A model generated the notes under the pieces. That model saw nothing but the letters and a program-made list of their open reading frames with translations, had not been told where the DNA came from and made no database searches. From positions 763,678-827,677 of the forward strand of contig NZ_JARXRN010000028.1 in the NCBI RefSeq assembly GCF_029888045.1: a stretch of DNA of 64,000 bases, given 5' to 3'. This DNA is from Luteimonas rhizosphaericola. GTDB lineage: Bacteria; Pseudomonadota; Gammaproteobacteria; Xanthomonadales; Xanthomonadaceae. Made by a program: the position numbers and the translations under genes. Shown piece after piece: positions 18,501-25,917 of the stretch. Positions within the stretch are counted from its first letter, which is position 1. Each line of letters starts with the position of its first letter.

Positions 18501-19541
18501 ATGGAACTGAAGCCCGACCGCCTCGCCGCCCAGCTCGCGGCCGAACCGCTGCGGCCGGCCTACCTGGTCGCGGGTGCCGAACCGCTGCTGGTGCTGGAGG
18601 CCGCCGATGCGATCCGCGCACGGGCCCGCGAAGCCGGCTTCGGCGAGCGCGAAGTGTTCGACGCCGACGGCCGTGATTTCGACTGGAACGCGCTCGACGC
18701 CAGTTTCCGCGCGCCCAGCCTGTTCTCGGCCCAGCGCCTGCTGGAGCTGCGCCTGCCGACCGGCCGCCCGGGCAAGGAAGGCGCGGAGGTGGTCGCCGGC
18801 TACTGCGCGCAGCCGCCGGGCGACATCGTGCTGCTGGTGACCGCCGGCGACTGGAGCCGGCAGCACGGCGGCAAGTGGAGCGAGGCGATCGCGAGGATCG
18901 GGCACGTGGTCCAGGCGCCGCAGGTGCGCCCGCACGAGCTGGAAGGCTGGCTGGAATCGCGCCTGCGCCAGCGCGGCGTGCGCGCAGACCGGGGCGCGGT
19001 GCAGCGCCTGGCCGAACGCGTGCAGGGCAACCTGCTGGCCGCCGCGCAGGAAGTCGACAAGCTCGCGCTGCTGGCCGACGGCGACACGGTCGACGCGGCG
19101 CGGATGGAGGCGCTGGTGGCCGATGCCGCGCGCTTCGACGTGTTCCGCCTGGTCGATGCCGCGCTCAACGGCCAGCCGGCGCAGGCCGCGCGCATGCTTG
19201 CCGGCCTGCGCGCCGAAGGCGAGGCGGTGCCGGCGCTGATGGGCATGGTGGTGATGGAGCTCAACCGCGTCGCCGCGCTGGCGCGGGTGCAGGCGCGGGG
19301 CGGCAACCTCGCCGCCGAGTTCAAGGCGCAGCGGGTGTGGGATTCGAAGCAGGCCGTGTACCGTCGCGCGCTGGCGCGGCATCCGGCGCCGCGCTGGGAG
19401 CGGTTCGCGGTGCTTGCCGGTGGCGTGGACCGGATCGCCAAGGGCCGCCCGCGCTTGGGCGAGGAGCCGGCGGACGCCTGGCTGGCGCTGGAGCGGCTGC
19501 TGGTGGCGGTCGCCGAACCGAAGGCGGCGGCGCTGGCGTGA
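18501..19541 (+). CDS. holA: DNA polymerase III delta subunit
   Basis: A 346-residue clamp-loader subunit that opens the beta clamp. Typical segments are AYLVAGAEPLLVLEAADAIR at the start, FDWNALDASFRAPSLFSAQRLLELRLP, and FDVFRLVDAALNGQ. The length agrees with E. coli HolA (343). It lies 13 nt after lptE and 19 nt before nadD, so is part of the same transcription unit. Confidence 0.93.
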   Translation: MELKPDRLAAQLAAEPLRPAYLVAGAEPLLVLEAADAIRARAREAGFGEREVFDADGRDFDWNALDASFRAPSLFSAQRLLELRLPTGRPGKEGAEVVAGYCAQPPGDIVLLVTAGDWSRQHGGKWSEAIARIGHVVQAPQVRPHELEGWLESRLRQRGVRADRGAVQRLAERVQGNLLAAAQEVDKLALLADGDTVDAARMEALVADAARFDVFRLVDAALNGQPAQAARMLAGLRAEGEAVPALMGMVVMELNRVAALARVQARGGNLAAEFKAQRVWDSKQAVYRRALARHPAPRWERFAVLAGGVDRIAKGRPRLGEEPADAWLALERLLVAVAEPKAAALA

Positions 19542-19560
19542 GCCGGCGGCGCGCGTGGCG

Positions 19561-20283
19561 ATGACGGCCAACGGCCCCACGCCGGTGGCTGACGACGTGC
19601 GCGAGCGCGATCCGGGCGCACTGCACGTGTTCTACGGCGGCACCTTCGATCCCGTGCACCACGGGCACCTCGCAGTCGCCCGTGGTGCGCGCGACGCGCT
19701 GGACTGCCCGATCCGGATGATGCCGGCGGCCGATCCGCCGCACCGCGCCCCGCCGGGCGCGAGCGCCGGGCAGCGCGCGCGGATGCTGGCGCTCGCGATC
19801 GAAGGCGAACCCGGCCTGGTACTGGATGAGCGCGAACTGCATCGCGCCGGGCCCAGCTACAGCGTCGATACCCTGCGCGAGCTGCGCCAGGCCCTAGGCG
19901 AGTCGGCACCGATCGCCCTGCTTGTCGGCGCCGACAGCCTGCTCGGGCTGCCGGACTGGCACGACTGGACCGCGCTGACCGGCCTGGCCCATTTCGTGGT
20001 CGCGGACCGTCCCGGCAACCGGCTGGACCAGCGCCTGCCGCCGGCGCTCGCCGCCCACCTCGCGGGCCGCTGGACCGACGATCCGGCCGCCCTGCGCAGC
20101 GCGCCCGCCGGCAGGGTGCTGTGCCTCCACCAGCCGCTGCACCCCGGTTCGGCCACCGAGATCCGCCGCCGCATCACCGCCGGGGCGCCCTGGCGCGACC
20201 TGGTGCCGGGGCCGGTCGCCGACTACATCGTTCGTCATCGCCTGTACGGCGTGCACGGGTCGCCGACGGGCGCCCCGCTATAA
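19561..20283 (+). CDS. nadD: Nicotinate-nucleotide adenylyltransferase
   Basis: A 240-residue enzyme that makes deamido-NAD from nicotinate mononucleotide and ATP. The nucleotidyltransferase motif GGTFDPVHHGHL lies near residues 26-37, and SATEIRRRI near the C-terminus is the second ATP motif. The first 20 or so residues are an extra N-terminal extension. ATG 19561 is used; there is no strong ribosome site, and the gene is 19 nt behind holA. Its TAA stop lies inside a perfect TATAAT for the next gene. Confidence 0.93.
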   Translation: MTANGPTPVADDVRERDPGALHVFYGGTFDPVHHGHLAVARGARDALDCPIRMMPAADPPHRAPPGASAGQRARMLALAIEGEPGLVLDERELHRAGPSYSVDTLRELRQALGESAPIALLVGADSLLGLPDWHDWTALTGLAHFVVADRPGNRLDQRLPPALAAHLAGRWTDDPAALRSAPAGRVLCLHQPLHPGSATEIRRRITAGAPWRDLVPGPVADYIVRHRLYGVHGSPTGAPL

Positions 20284-20284
20284 T
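20279..20284 (+). promoter_or_regulatory. TATAAT -10 element upstream of rsfS
   Basis: A perfect -10 hexamer overlaps the nadD stop codon, in otherwise GC-rich DNA. Transcription would begin near 20291, giving a leader of about 23 nt before the rsfS TTG. The -35 region is not recognisable. Confidence 0.5.
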
Positions 20285-20313
20285 CGTCCCCGCAGCCGCA
20301 CGAGCCATCGCCC

Positions 20314-20748
20314 TTGACCAGTTCCTCCGCGCACGTCATCAAGACCCGCCTTCCCAACCCGCCGCCGCCGGCCGACGTGCTGCTCAGGTCGATCCACGGT
20401 GCGGTCGAGGAGCTCAAGGCCAAGGACGTCACCGAGATCGACGTGCGTGGCAAGACTAGCGTCTGCGACTACCTGGTGATCGCCTCGGGCACCTCGACCC
20501 GGCATGTGAAGTCGATCGCCGACGAGGTGGTCAGGCAGGCCAAGCAGCTCGACTGCCAGCCGCTTGGCGTCGAAGGCGAGCGCGAGGCGGAATGGGTGCT
20601 GGTCGACCTGGGCGACGTGGTGGTGCACGTGATGCTGCCGCGGGTGCGCGAGTTCTACGCGCTCGAACGCCTGTGGACGGTGGGCGACCAGCCGCCCGAG
20701 GCGGGCGAGGACGCTGGCGACGATGCCGCGGACGACAACCGCGACTGA
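20314..20748 (+). CDS. rsfS: Ribosomal silencing factor RsfS
   Basis: A 144-residue protein that binds uL14 on the 50S subunit and blocks subunit joining during starvation. Family segments are [33 protein letters not shown] and [17 protein letters not shown]. The only reasonable start is TTG 20314; later GTG codons would remove conserved N-terminal sequence. The C-terminal 20 residues are very acidic ([11 protein letters not shown]). It is transcribed with nadD and probably also from its own promoter. Confidence 0.9.
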   Translation: MTSSSAHVIKTRLPNPPPPADVLLRSIHGAVEELKAKDVTEIDVRGKTSVCDYLVIASGTSTRHVKSIADEVVRQAKQLDCQPLGVEGEREAEWVLVDLGDVVVHVMLPRVREFYALERLWTVGDQPPEAGEDAGDDAADDNRD

Positions 20749-20803
20749 GCATCGGCCCGGGTGCGCCGCCGGCAACGGCACAGGTGCACGTCTTCCCGAC
20801 GCC

Positions 20804-20926
20804 ATGACCGTACGTGGAGTTATCTGTCGCACGCGGGGCCTGCCCTCGACGCGCGCCGCCACCTCCGCGTGGACGGTACCCGCCAGCGTCGCGTCGTCTG
20901 CCGACGCCGCCATCGATCCGCAGTGA
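20804..20926 (+). CDS. Doubtful 40-codon ORF coupled to rlmH
   Basis: In the 174-bp gap between rsfS and rlmH, an ATG at 20804 opens 40 codons whose TGA overlaps the GTG start of rlmH (GTGA). The peptide has no recognisable domain. The overlap suggests a leader that delivers ribosomes to rlmH, which lacks a clear ribosome site. It may equally be chance in GC-rich DNA. Confidence 0.25.
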   Translation: MTVRGVICRTRGLPSTRAATSAWTVPASVASSADAAIDPQ

Positions 20927-21393
20927 AGGCCCGCCTGGTCGCCGTCGGCGAGCGCCCGCCGGCCTGGGTGGCCGAAGGCTTCGGCGAATACCGCAAGCGC
21001 CTGTCGCACTGGCTGCCGCTGGACCTGGTGGAAGTCGCCCCCGGCGTGCGCGGGAAGGGGCGCGATGTCGCCCGCGCGATGCAGGACGAGGGCGAGCGCG
21101 TGCTGGCGGCGCTGCCGAAGCAGGCGCACGTGGTGGTGCTCGACGGCCGTGGTCGCGCGTATTCCTCGGAACAGCTCGCGCAGCGCATGGAGCACTGGCG
21201 CGGACAGGGGCGCGACCTCGCGTTTCTGGTCGGCGGCCCCGAAGGCCACGCGCCCGAGGTGCTGGCCCGCGCGGATGAACAGTGGTCGCTCGGCCCGCTG
21301 ACCCTGCCGCACATGCTGGTGCGCCTGGTGCTGTCGGAACAGCTCTATCGGGCCGCGGCGCTGCTGGCCAACCACCCCTACCACCGCGCCTGA
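20923..21393 (+). CDS. rlmH: 23S rRNA pseudouridine-1915 N3-methyltransferase
   Basis: A 156-residue SPOUT methyltransferase that methylates pseudouridine 1915 of 23S rRNA. The start is GTG 20923, giving VKARLVAVGERPPAWV, which aligns with the family and the normal length of 155-156. SAM-binding and knot segments are visible: LAFLVGGPEGHAP, LSLGPLTLPHMLVRLVLSEQLYRA and the conserved end HPYHRA. It is the last gene of the leuS run. Confidence 0.95.
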   Translation: MKARLVAVGERPPAWVAEGFGEYRKRLSHWLPLDLVEVAPGVRGKGRDVARAMQDEGERVLAALPKQAHVVVLDGRGRAYSSEQLAQRMEHWRGQGRDLAFLVGGPEGHAPEVLARADEQWSLGPLTLPHMLVRLVLSEQLYRAAALLANHPYHRA

Positions 21394-21397
21394 CTTC

Positions 21398-21414
21398 CCC
21401 GGCCTCGCGCCGGG
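21398..21414 (+). terminator. GC hairpin after rlmH
   Basis: CCCGGC (21398-21403) pairs with GCCGGG (21409-21414), 5 nt after the rlmH stop. There is no U-tract, so termination strength is uncertain. Confidence 0.35.
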
Positions 21415-21480
21415 AGCGCAGGTCACCCGATGTTGGCGACTCCGTGGGCGCTCGCGCGCGGCCAAGGGCGACGTTGCGGC

Positions 21481-21491
21481 GGGGGGGGGGG
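21481..21491. repeat. G11 homopolymer
   Basis: Eleven consecutive G residues lie in the 200-bp gap between convergent rlmH and tonB. Such tracts are prone to slippage. It is not inside a gene or an obvious promoter. Confidence 0.9.
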
Positions 21492-21545
21492 CGGCGCGGT
21501 CGGCGCGCAGGATGGCCGGGTCCGCCCCGCCCCCGGATCGCAGCT

Positions 21546-21580
21546 CCGGACCGCGCGTCATACGGGGACGCGCGGTCCGG
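21546..21580 (-). terminator. 13-bp perfect hairpin after tonB
   Basis: CCGGACCGCGCGT (21546-21558) pairs with ACGCGCGGTCCGG (21568-21580) around a 9-nt loop. It begins 13 nt after the tonB stop on the minus strand. No U-tract follows. It is probably a terminator or 3'-end stabiliser. Confidence 0.5.
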
Positions 21581-21593
21581 TGCGGGTTGCCCC

Positions 21594-22286
21594 TCAGCCG
21601 CGGTCGAGCCGGAAATCGATCGGCACCAGTCCCACCGCCTGCACGGCCTGGCCGTCGCGCAGCGCCGGCTGGAATCGCCAGTTGCGCTGCACGTGCCGCA
21701 GCGCCTCGCGGTCCAGCACCGCATGGCCGCTGCTGCGTTCGATTTCGACCTCGAGCGGGCGCCCGTCGGTGCCGACCAGCACCCGCAGCAGCACCGTGCC
21801 CTCGAGCTGGCGCTGGATCGCAGCGCGCGGGTACGCGGGCGCCGGTGCGCTGGCGTACTGCAGTTGCAGGCCGGTCGCGGGACCGGCGGGCTCCAGCGAC
21901 GGCGGTTCGGTGGTCGCGGCGGCTGTATCGACCACCGTGTCCACCGCCTCGAAGCCCTGTTCGACCAGGACCGGTGCGGTTTCGGTCGCCGGTTCCACGG
22001 CGCGGCGCACCTCCGGCTGCGGTCGCGCATCGGGTCGTGGCGTCACCACCTCGACCACCGGCGGCGGCGGGGGCGTCTTCGGAACCAGCGGTACGATGTC
22101 GACGATGTCCAGGCCGCGTCGTTCCTGCTCGACGGGGGGCGGCGCAGGCAACGTCATGGGCATGAGCAGGAACGCCAGCGCCAGTACGTTGAGCGCGAGC
22201 GTGCTGCTGAGGCCGAGGATGCGGCTCGCGTCGAGCCGCGGGAACTGCGTCGTGCGTGGATTCGGATGCGTCTGCTGCGACACCAT
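21594..22286 (-). CDS. tonB: TonB energy-transducing protein
   Basis: A 230-residue TonB. A short cytoplasmic start is followed by one membrane helix (about 24-43), a Pro-rich periplasmic spacer (TPPPPP, PRPDARPQP), and the TonB C-terminal domain with YPRAAIQRQLEGTVLLRVLVGTDG and HVQRNWRFQPA. It couples the proton-motive force through ExbB/ExbD to outer-membrane receptors. ExbB/ExbD are not adjacent. GGAGG lies 7-11 nt before ATG 22286. Confidence 0.9.
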   Translation of the reverse strand: MVSQQTHPNPRTTQFPRLDASRILGLSSTLALNVLALAFLLMPMTLPAPPPVEQERRGLDIVDIVPLVPKTPPPPPVVEVVTPRPDARPQPEVRRAVEPATETAPVLVEQGFEAVDTVVDTAAATTEPPSLEPAGPATGLQLQYASAPAPAYPRAAIQRQLEGTVLLRVLVGTDGRPLEVEIERSSGHAVLDREALRHVQRNWRFQPALRDGQAVQAVGLVPIDFRLDRG

Positions 22287-22680
22287 GGCCCACCTCCGCG
22301 TTGCCGGCGGCCGGGATGGCCGCGCTCAGGTCAGCGAACGCGCCAGTGGCGACGCCGGGGTCGATCCGGCTGAGCCCGTTCCCGCGCTGGTGCGTGACCG
22401 ACTGCAGGTCCACGCTACGCCTGCCCGGGTCCAGCGGGCAATGCAACGGAAGTCGAAGCCGTCGCGGCGGCGCCGAACCAGGCTGCCTCGCGACGACCCC
22501 GGGTAGAGCGCCAGCCGACGTCGCGCAGCACCCGCAAACGCGACACGGGTTGCCGCGTCGCAGGGCGGACGTGTCTGTTGACAGATGCGGGACGCCCTGC
22601 CGCCGCGACAATGAGGCGGCGGCACGGCCGGCGGACGGTGCCGCGCGTGGACGGGACGGCCCGTCCCGCGCGGCAGCGCT
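22287..22680. other. 394-bp non-coding region upstream of tonB
   Basis: I see no convincing gene. The region must hold the tonB promoter, but no clear -35/-10 pair or Fur-like box is visible. A lone TTGACA at 22578-22583 faces away from tonB and has no matching -10. Confidence 0.4.
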
Positions 22681-22845
22681 TCAGTCGTCCTCGTTGGTGC
22701 CGTCCTGTTCGGGGTCGCGGTCCAGCCCGCCCTCATCGGGATTGGGCTGCTTGCGTGCGCCGGACTTGCGCGCATCGTCGCCATCGAGCGGCTGCTTCTC
22801 CGGATAGCCGGAACGTTCCTCGTGGCGGTCGGGTGTCTTGGACAT
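22681..22845 (-). CDS. Small hydrophilic charged protein (54 residues)
   Basis: A short gene with ATG 22845 preceded by GGGGAAA, which overlaps the end of the SIMPL gene. The product is highly charged and disordered-looking (RHEERSGYPEKQPLDGDD near the start, EQDGTNEDD at the end) with no hydrophobic core. It starts 3 nt after the SIMPL stop and is surely co-transcribed with it. I do not recognise a function; small stress-type proteins often look like this. Confidence 0.7.
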   Translation of the reverse strand: MSKTPDRHEERSGYPEKQPLDGDDARKSGARKQPNPDEGGLDRDPEQDGTNEDD

Positions 22846-22848
22846 GGC

Positions 22849-23589
22849 TTATTTCCCCAGCTCGAACACGACGTCGAGATTGGCCGAGAGCGTGGTTTCG
22901 CCCGGGGCCACCGGCGCCGATTCCATGCGTGCGTCCATCGCCTGCGCCTTGACCATCATCGGCATCGGCGGCTGGAAACCGCCGCCTTCGCTGATGCTCA
23001 CGATCCGCCGCACGCGCAGGCCGAGCGATTCGGCGTACATCTCCGCGCGCGCCCGGGCGAGCTTCAGCGCCGACTGTCGGGCCTCGTCGTACGCGGCTTC
23101 CGGCTCGTCGATCTCGAAGCTGGGCCCGTTGACCTGGTTGGCGCCGCTGGCCACCAGCGCGTCGAGCACGTCGCCGAGGCGGGCGATGTCGCGCACCCTC
23201 ACGTTGACGGTGTTGCTGGCCTGGTAGCCGGTGATCACCGGCGGCTGGTTTTCGGCGTAGCGGTACTGCGGCTGGATGCTGATGCCGCTGGTCTGCACGT
23301 CGCGTTCGGCGATGCCGGCGGCGCGGATCGCGGCCACCACCTTGGCCATCTCGGCGGAATTGGCCTTGAGCGCGGCGTTGGCGTCCGCGGCCTGGGTGAC
23401 CACGCCGGTGGACAGGCTGGCCACGTCGGGTACACGGCTGGCCTCGGCCTGCGCGGAGACCGAAAGCAGGGTGCCGTCCGTGGACGCGACGGCTGGAACG
23501 GGGGACTGGGCGTGGGCGCTGGTCATCGCAATGGAACCCGTGGCAAGGCTGCAGGTGAGCAGCAGGGAGGCGACAGCGGGACGGAACAT
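22849..23589 (-). CDS. Periplasmic SIMPL-domain protein (DUF541)
   Basis: A 246-residue exported protein with a signal peptide cleaved after AHA near residue 27. The SIMPL/DUF541 domain fills the rest, with DVQTSGISIQPQYRY, GYQASNTVNVRVRDIARLGDVLDAL and ARARAEMYAESLGL. Family members such as E. coli YggE form oligomeric rings and are linked to oxidative stress, but the activity is unknown. GGAGACC before ATG 23589 serves as ribosome site. It is divergent from maf. Confidence 0.88.
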   Translation of the reverse strand: MFRPAVASLLLTCSLATGSIAMTSAHAQSPVPAVASTDGTLLSVSAQAEASRVPDVASLSTGVVTQAADANAALKANSAEMAKVVAAIRAAGIAERDVQTSGISIQPQYRYAENQPPVITGYQASNTVNVRVRDIARLGDVLDALVASGANQVNGPSFEIDEPEAAYDEARQSALKLARARAEMYAESLGLRVRRIVSISEGGGFQPPMPMMVKAQAMDARMESAPVAPGETTLSANLDVVFELGK

Positions 23590-23698
23590 GGTGGTCTCCG
23601 GGGAGTGCTGGGGAAAGGGTCGTCACCACCCGGTGAACGGCCCGTGAGCCTGAACGGGGTTGCGGGTGATGCGCGGGCCTGCACGCGCGCGCCGCGGG

Positions 23699-23704
23699 TA
23701 TCCT
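23699..23704 (+). promoter_or_regulatory. -10 element of a predicted leaderless promoter (maf)
   Basis: TATCCT ends exactly 6 nt before the maf ATG at 23711. No Shine-Dalgarno sequence is present. A -35 is not obvious. Confidence 0.5.
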
Positions 23705-23710
23705 TGACCG

Positions 23711-24328
23711 ATGCTGCATCTGCTGCATCTGGCTTCCCAGTCCCCCCGTCGGCGCGAACTGCTGGCGCGCCTCGGCGTGCCCTTCGGCGTGATCGAGGTG
23801 GACGTGCCCGAAGAACGCGCGCCCGGCGAGCCGCCGGAGGACTACGTGCGCCGCGTCGCCCGCGAGAAGGCCGGCGCAGGGCTGCTGGCGATGGTGGCCG
23901 TGCCCGGCGCCGTCGTGCTGGGCGCGGACACCGAGGTGGTGCTAGACGACCGCGTGTTCGGCAAGCCCCGTGACGTTGCGGACGCCGTGGAGATGCTGGA
24001 GAGCCTGTCCGGCCGGAGCCACGACGTGATCTCGGCCGTGAGCCTGGTCTCCGCCGGGCGCGAGGCGCAGGCGCTGTGCCGGTCGCGGGTGACGTTCGCC
24101 GAGCTCGATGCCGCCGCGATCGCGGCGTACGTGGCCAGCGGCGAGCCGATGGGCCGCGCCGGAGCCTACGCCATCCAGGGCGGCGCCGAACGCTTCGTGG
24201 CGCGCCTGGAGGGCAGCTATTCGGGCGTCATGGGCCTGCCGCTGCACGAGACCGACGTGCTGCTGCGCCAGTTCGGCATCGCTACCGGCTTTCCGCCGCC
24301 ACCTGGCACCACGAAAGGGGCGTCCTGA
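23711..24328 (+). CDS. maf: Maf-family nucleoside triphosphate pyrophosphatase (YhdE type)
   Basis: A 205-residue house-cleaning enzyme that hydrolyses non-canonical or excess nucleotides (dTTP/UTP type). The signature [14 protein letters not shown] is at 10-23, followed by [15 protein letters not shown] and [16 protein letters not shown] with the catalytic Asp and Lys regions. The stop overlaps the ATG of rng by 1 nt (TGATG), so the two are coupled, the common maf-rng order. Confidence 0.93.
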   Translation: MLHLLHLASQSPRRRELLARLGVPFGVIEVDVPEERAPGEPPEDYVRRVAREKAGAGLLAMVAVPGAVVLGADTEVVLDDRVFGKPRDVADAVEMLESLSGRSHDVISAVSLVSAGREAQALCRSRVTFAELDAAAIAAYVASGEPMGRAGAYAIQGGAERFVARLEGSYSGVMGLPLHETDVLLRQFGIATGFPPPPGTTKGAS

Positions 24329-25812
24329 TGTCGGAGGAGATCCTGGTCAACGTCACCCCGCGCGAAACCCGCGTGGCGGTGGTCGAGAACGGCATGCTGC
24401 AGGAGCTGCACATCGAGCGCGGCTGGCGCCGCGGCGTGGTCGGCAACATCTACAAGGGCAAGGTGCAGCGGGTGATGCCCGGGATGCAGGCGGCGTTCGT
24501 CGACATCGGCCTGGAGCGCACCGCCTTCCTGCACGCCAACGACGTGGTGCGCCCGGCGCAGCCCGACTCCGAGGACGACGCCCTGCCGCCGGTGCCCCAG
24601 CCGGTGCGCCCGGTGACCGAACTGCTGCGCGACGGCCAGGAAGTGATCGTGCAGGTGGTCAAGGATCCGATCGGCAGCAAGGGCGCGCGCCTGACCACGC
24701 AGCTCAGCATTCCCTCGCGCTACCTGGTGCTGTTGCCGCAGTCCCGCGTGATCGGCGTGTCGGCGCGGATCGAGGACGAGGCCGAACGCGCCCGGCTCAA
24801 GGGGCTGGTGGCCGAACTCTCGCCCCCGGAGGCGCCGCTGGGCTACATCGTCCGCACCAATGCCGAAGGCCAGCCCTCCGAGGCGCTGGCCGAGGACCTG
24901 GCCTACCTGTCGCGGGTCTGGAACATCGTCGGTCGCCGCTCGCGCGAAGCCGCGGTGCAGACCTGCATCTACGAGGACCTGAGCCTGCCGCTGCGCGCGG
25001 TCCGCGACCTGATCCGCAAGGACGTGGAGAAGGTGAAGGTCGACTCGCGCGAGACGTTCGACCGGCTGCAGGCGTTCGTCGCCAAGTACATGCCGGTGCT
25101 GGCCGAACGCATCGAGCTGTACACCGGGAACCGGCCGATCTTCGACCTGTACGGGGTCGAGGACGAGATCCAGCGCGCGCTCGACAAGCAGGTGCCGCTG
25201 AAGTCCGGCGGCTACCTGGTGATCGACCAGACCGAGGCGATGACCACGGTGGACGTCAACACCGGTTCGTTCCTCGGCCAGCGCAACCTCGAGGAAACGG
25301 TGTACCGCACCAACCTGGAGGCCGCGCAGGCGGTGGCGCGCCAGCTGCGGCTGCGCAACCTGGGCGGGATCATCATCATCGACTTCATCGACATGGTCGA
25401 CGAGGAGCACCGGCGCCAGGTGCTGCGGACGCTCGAGAAGCAGCTGGCCAAGGACCACGCCAAGACCACGGTCTACGACTTCTCGCCGCTGGGCCTGGTG
25501 GAGATGACGCGCAAGCGCACGGTGGAGAGCCTGCAGCGCCAGCTCAGCGAGACCTGCGACGCCTGCGGCGGGCGCGGCATGGTCAAGACCCCGGAAACGG
25601 TGACCTACGAGATCTTCCGCGAGATCGTGCGCGCGGTGCGCCAGTTCGAGGCCGAGCGGCTGCTGGTGATCGCCTCGTCCAAGGTGGTGGCGCGGATCAC
25701 CGAGGACGAGTCGCCCGCGGTCGCGGAGCTGGAGGAGTTCCTCGGCAAGTCGATCCGTTTCCAGGCCGACGAGCAGTACCTGCAGGAGCAGTTCGATGTG
25801 GTGCTGCTCTGA
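24328..25812 (+). CDS. rng: Ribonuclease G
   Basis: A 494-residue endoribonuclease for 16S rRNA 5' maturation and mRNA decay. The N-terminal S1 domain is interrupted as usual (GNIYKGKVQRVMPGMQAAFVDIG). The catalytic DNase I-like part has TVDVNTGSF and IIIDFIDMVDEEHRR with the metal-binding Asp residues, and the zinc-link CDACGG. It lacks the long C-terminal scaffold of RNase E. ATG 24328 overlaps the maf stop. Confidence 0.95.
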   Translation: MSEEILVNVTPRETRVAVVENGMLQELHIERGWRRGVVGNIYKGKVQRVMPGMQAAFVDIGLERTAFLHANDVVRPAQPDSEDDALPPVPQPVRPVTELLRDGQEVIVQVVKDPIGSKGARLTTQLSIPSRYLVLLPQSRVIGVSARIEDEAERARLKGLVAELSPPEAPLGYIVRTNAEGQPSEALAEDLAYLSRVWNIVGRRSREAAVQTCIYEDLSLPLRAVRDLIRKDVEKVKVDSRETFDRLQAFVAKYMPVLAERIELYTGNRPIFDLYGVEDEIQRALDKQVPLKSGGYLVIDQTEAMTTVDVNTGSFLGQRNLEETVYRTNLEAAQAVARQLRLRNLGGIIIIDFIDMVDEEHRRQVLRTLEKQLAKDHAKTTVYDFSPLGLVEMTRKRTVESLQRQLSETCDACGGRGMVKTPETVTYEIFREIVRAVRQFEAERLLVIASSKVVARITEDESPAVAELEEFLGKSIRFQADEQYLQEQFDVVLL

Positions 25813-25917
25813 AGCGGTGGCCCGCGACGCGTCGTCCGTGATCCGAAGCGGCGGATGCGTCTCACCGATCGCCGCTCGCGCATCATCTCCCGCGACGGCG
25901 CGCGGAGCGCGTCGGCC

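Noticed and set aside
22578-22583. TTGACA upstream of tonB as the tonB promoter
   Set aside because: It is on the plus strand, facing away from tonB, and has no -10 at a suitable distance.
25855-25917. 21-residue N-terminal extension of the YhdP-like protein
   Set aside because: The extension is Arg/Ser-rich and unlike family starts; the ATG at 25918 leads directly into the membrane helix.
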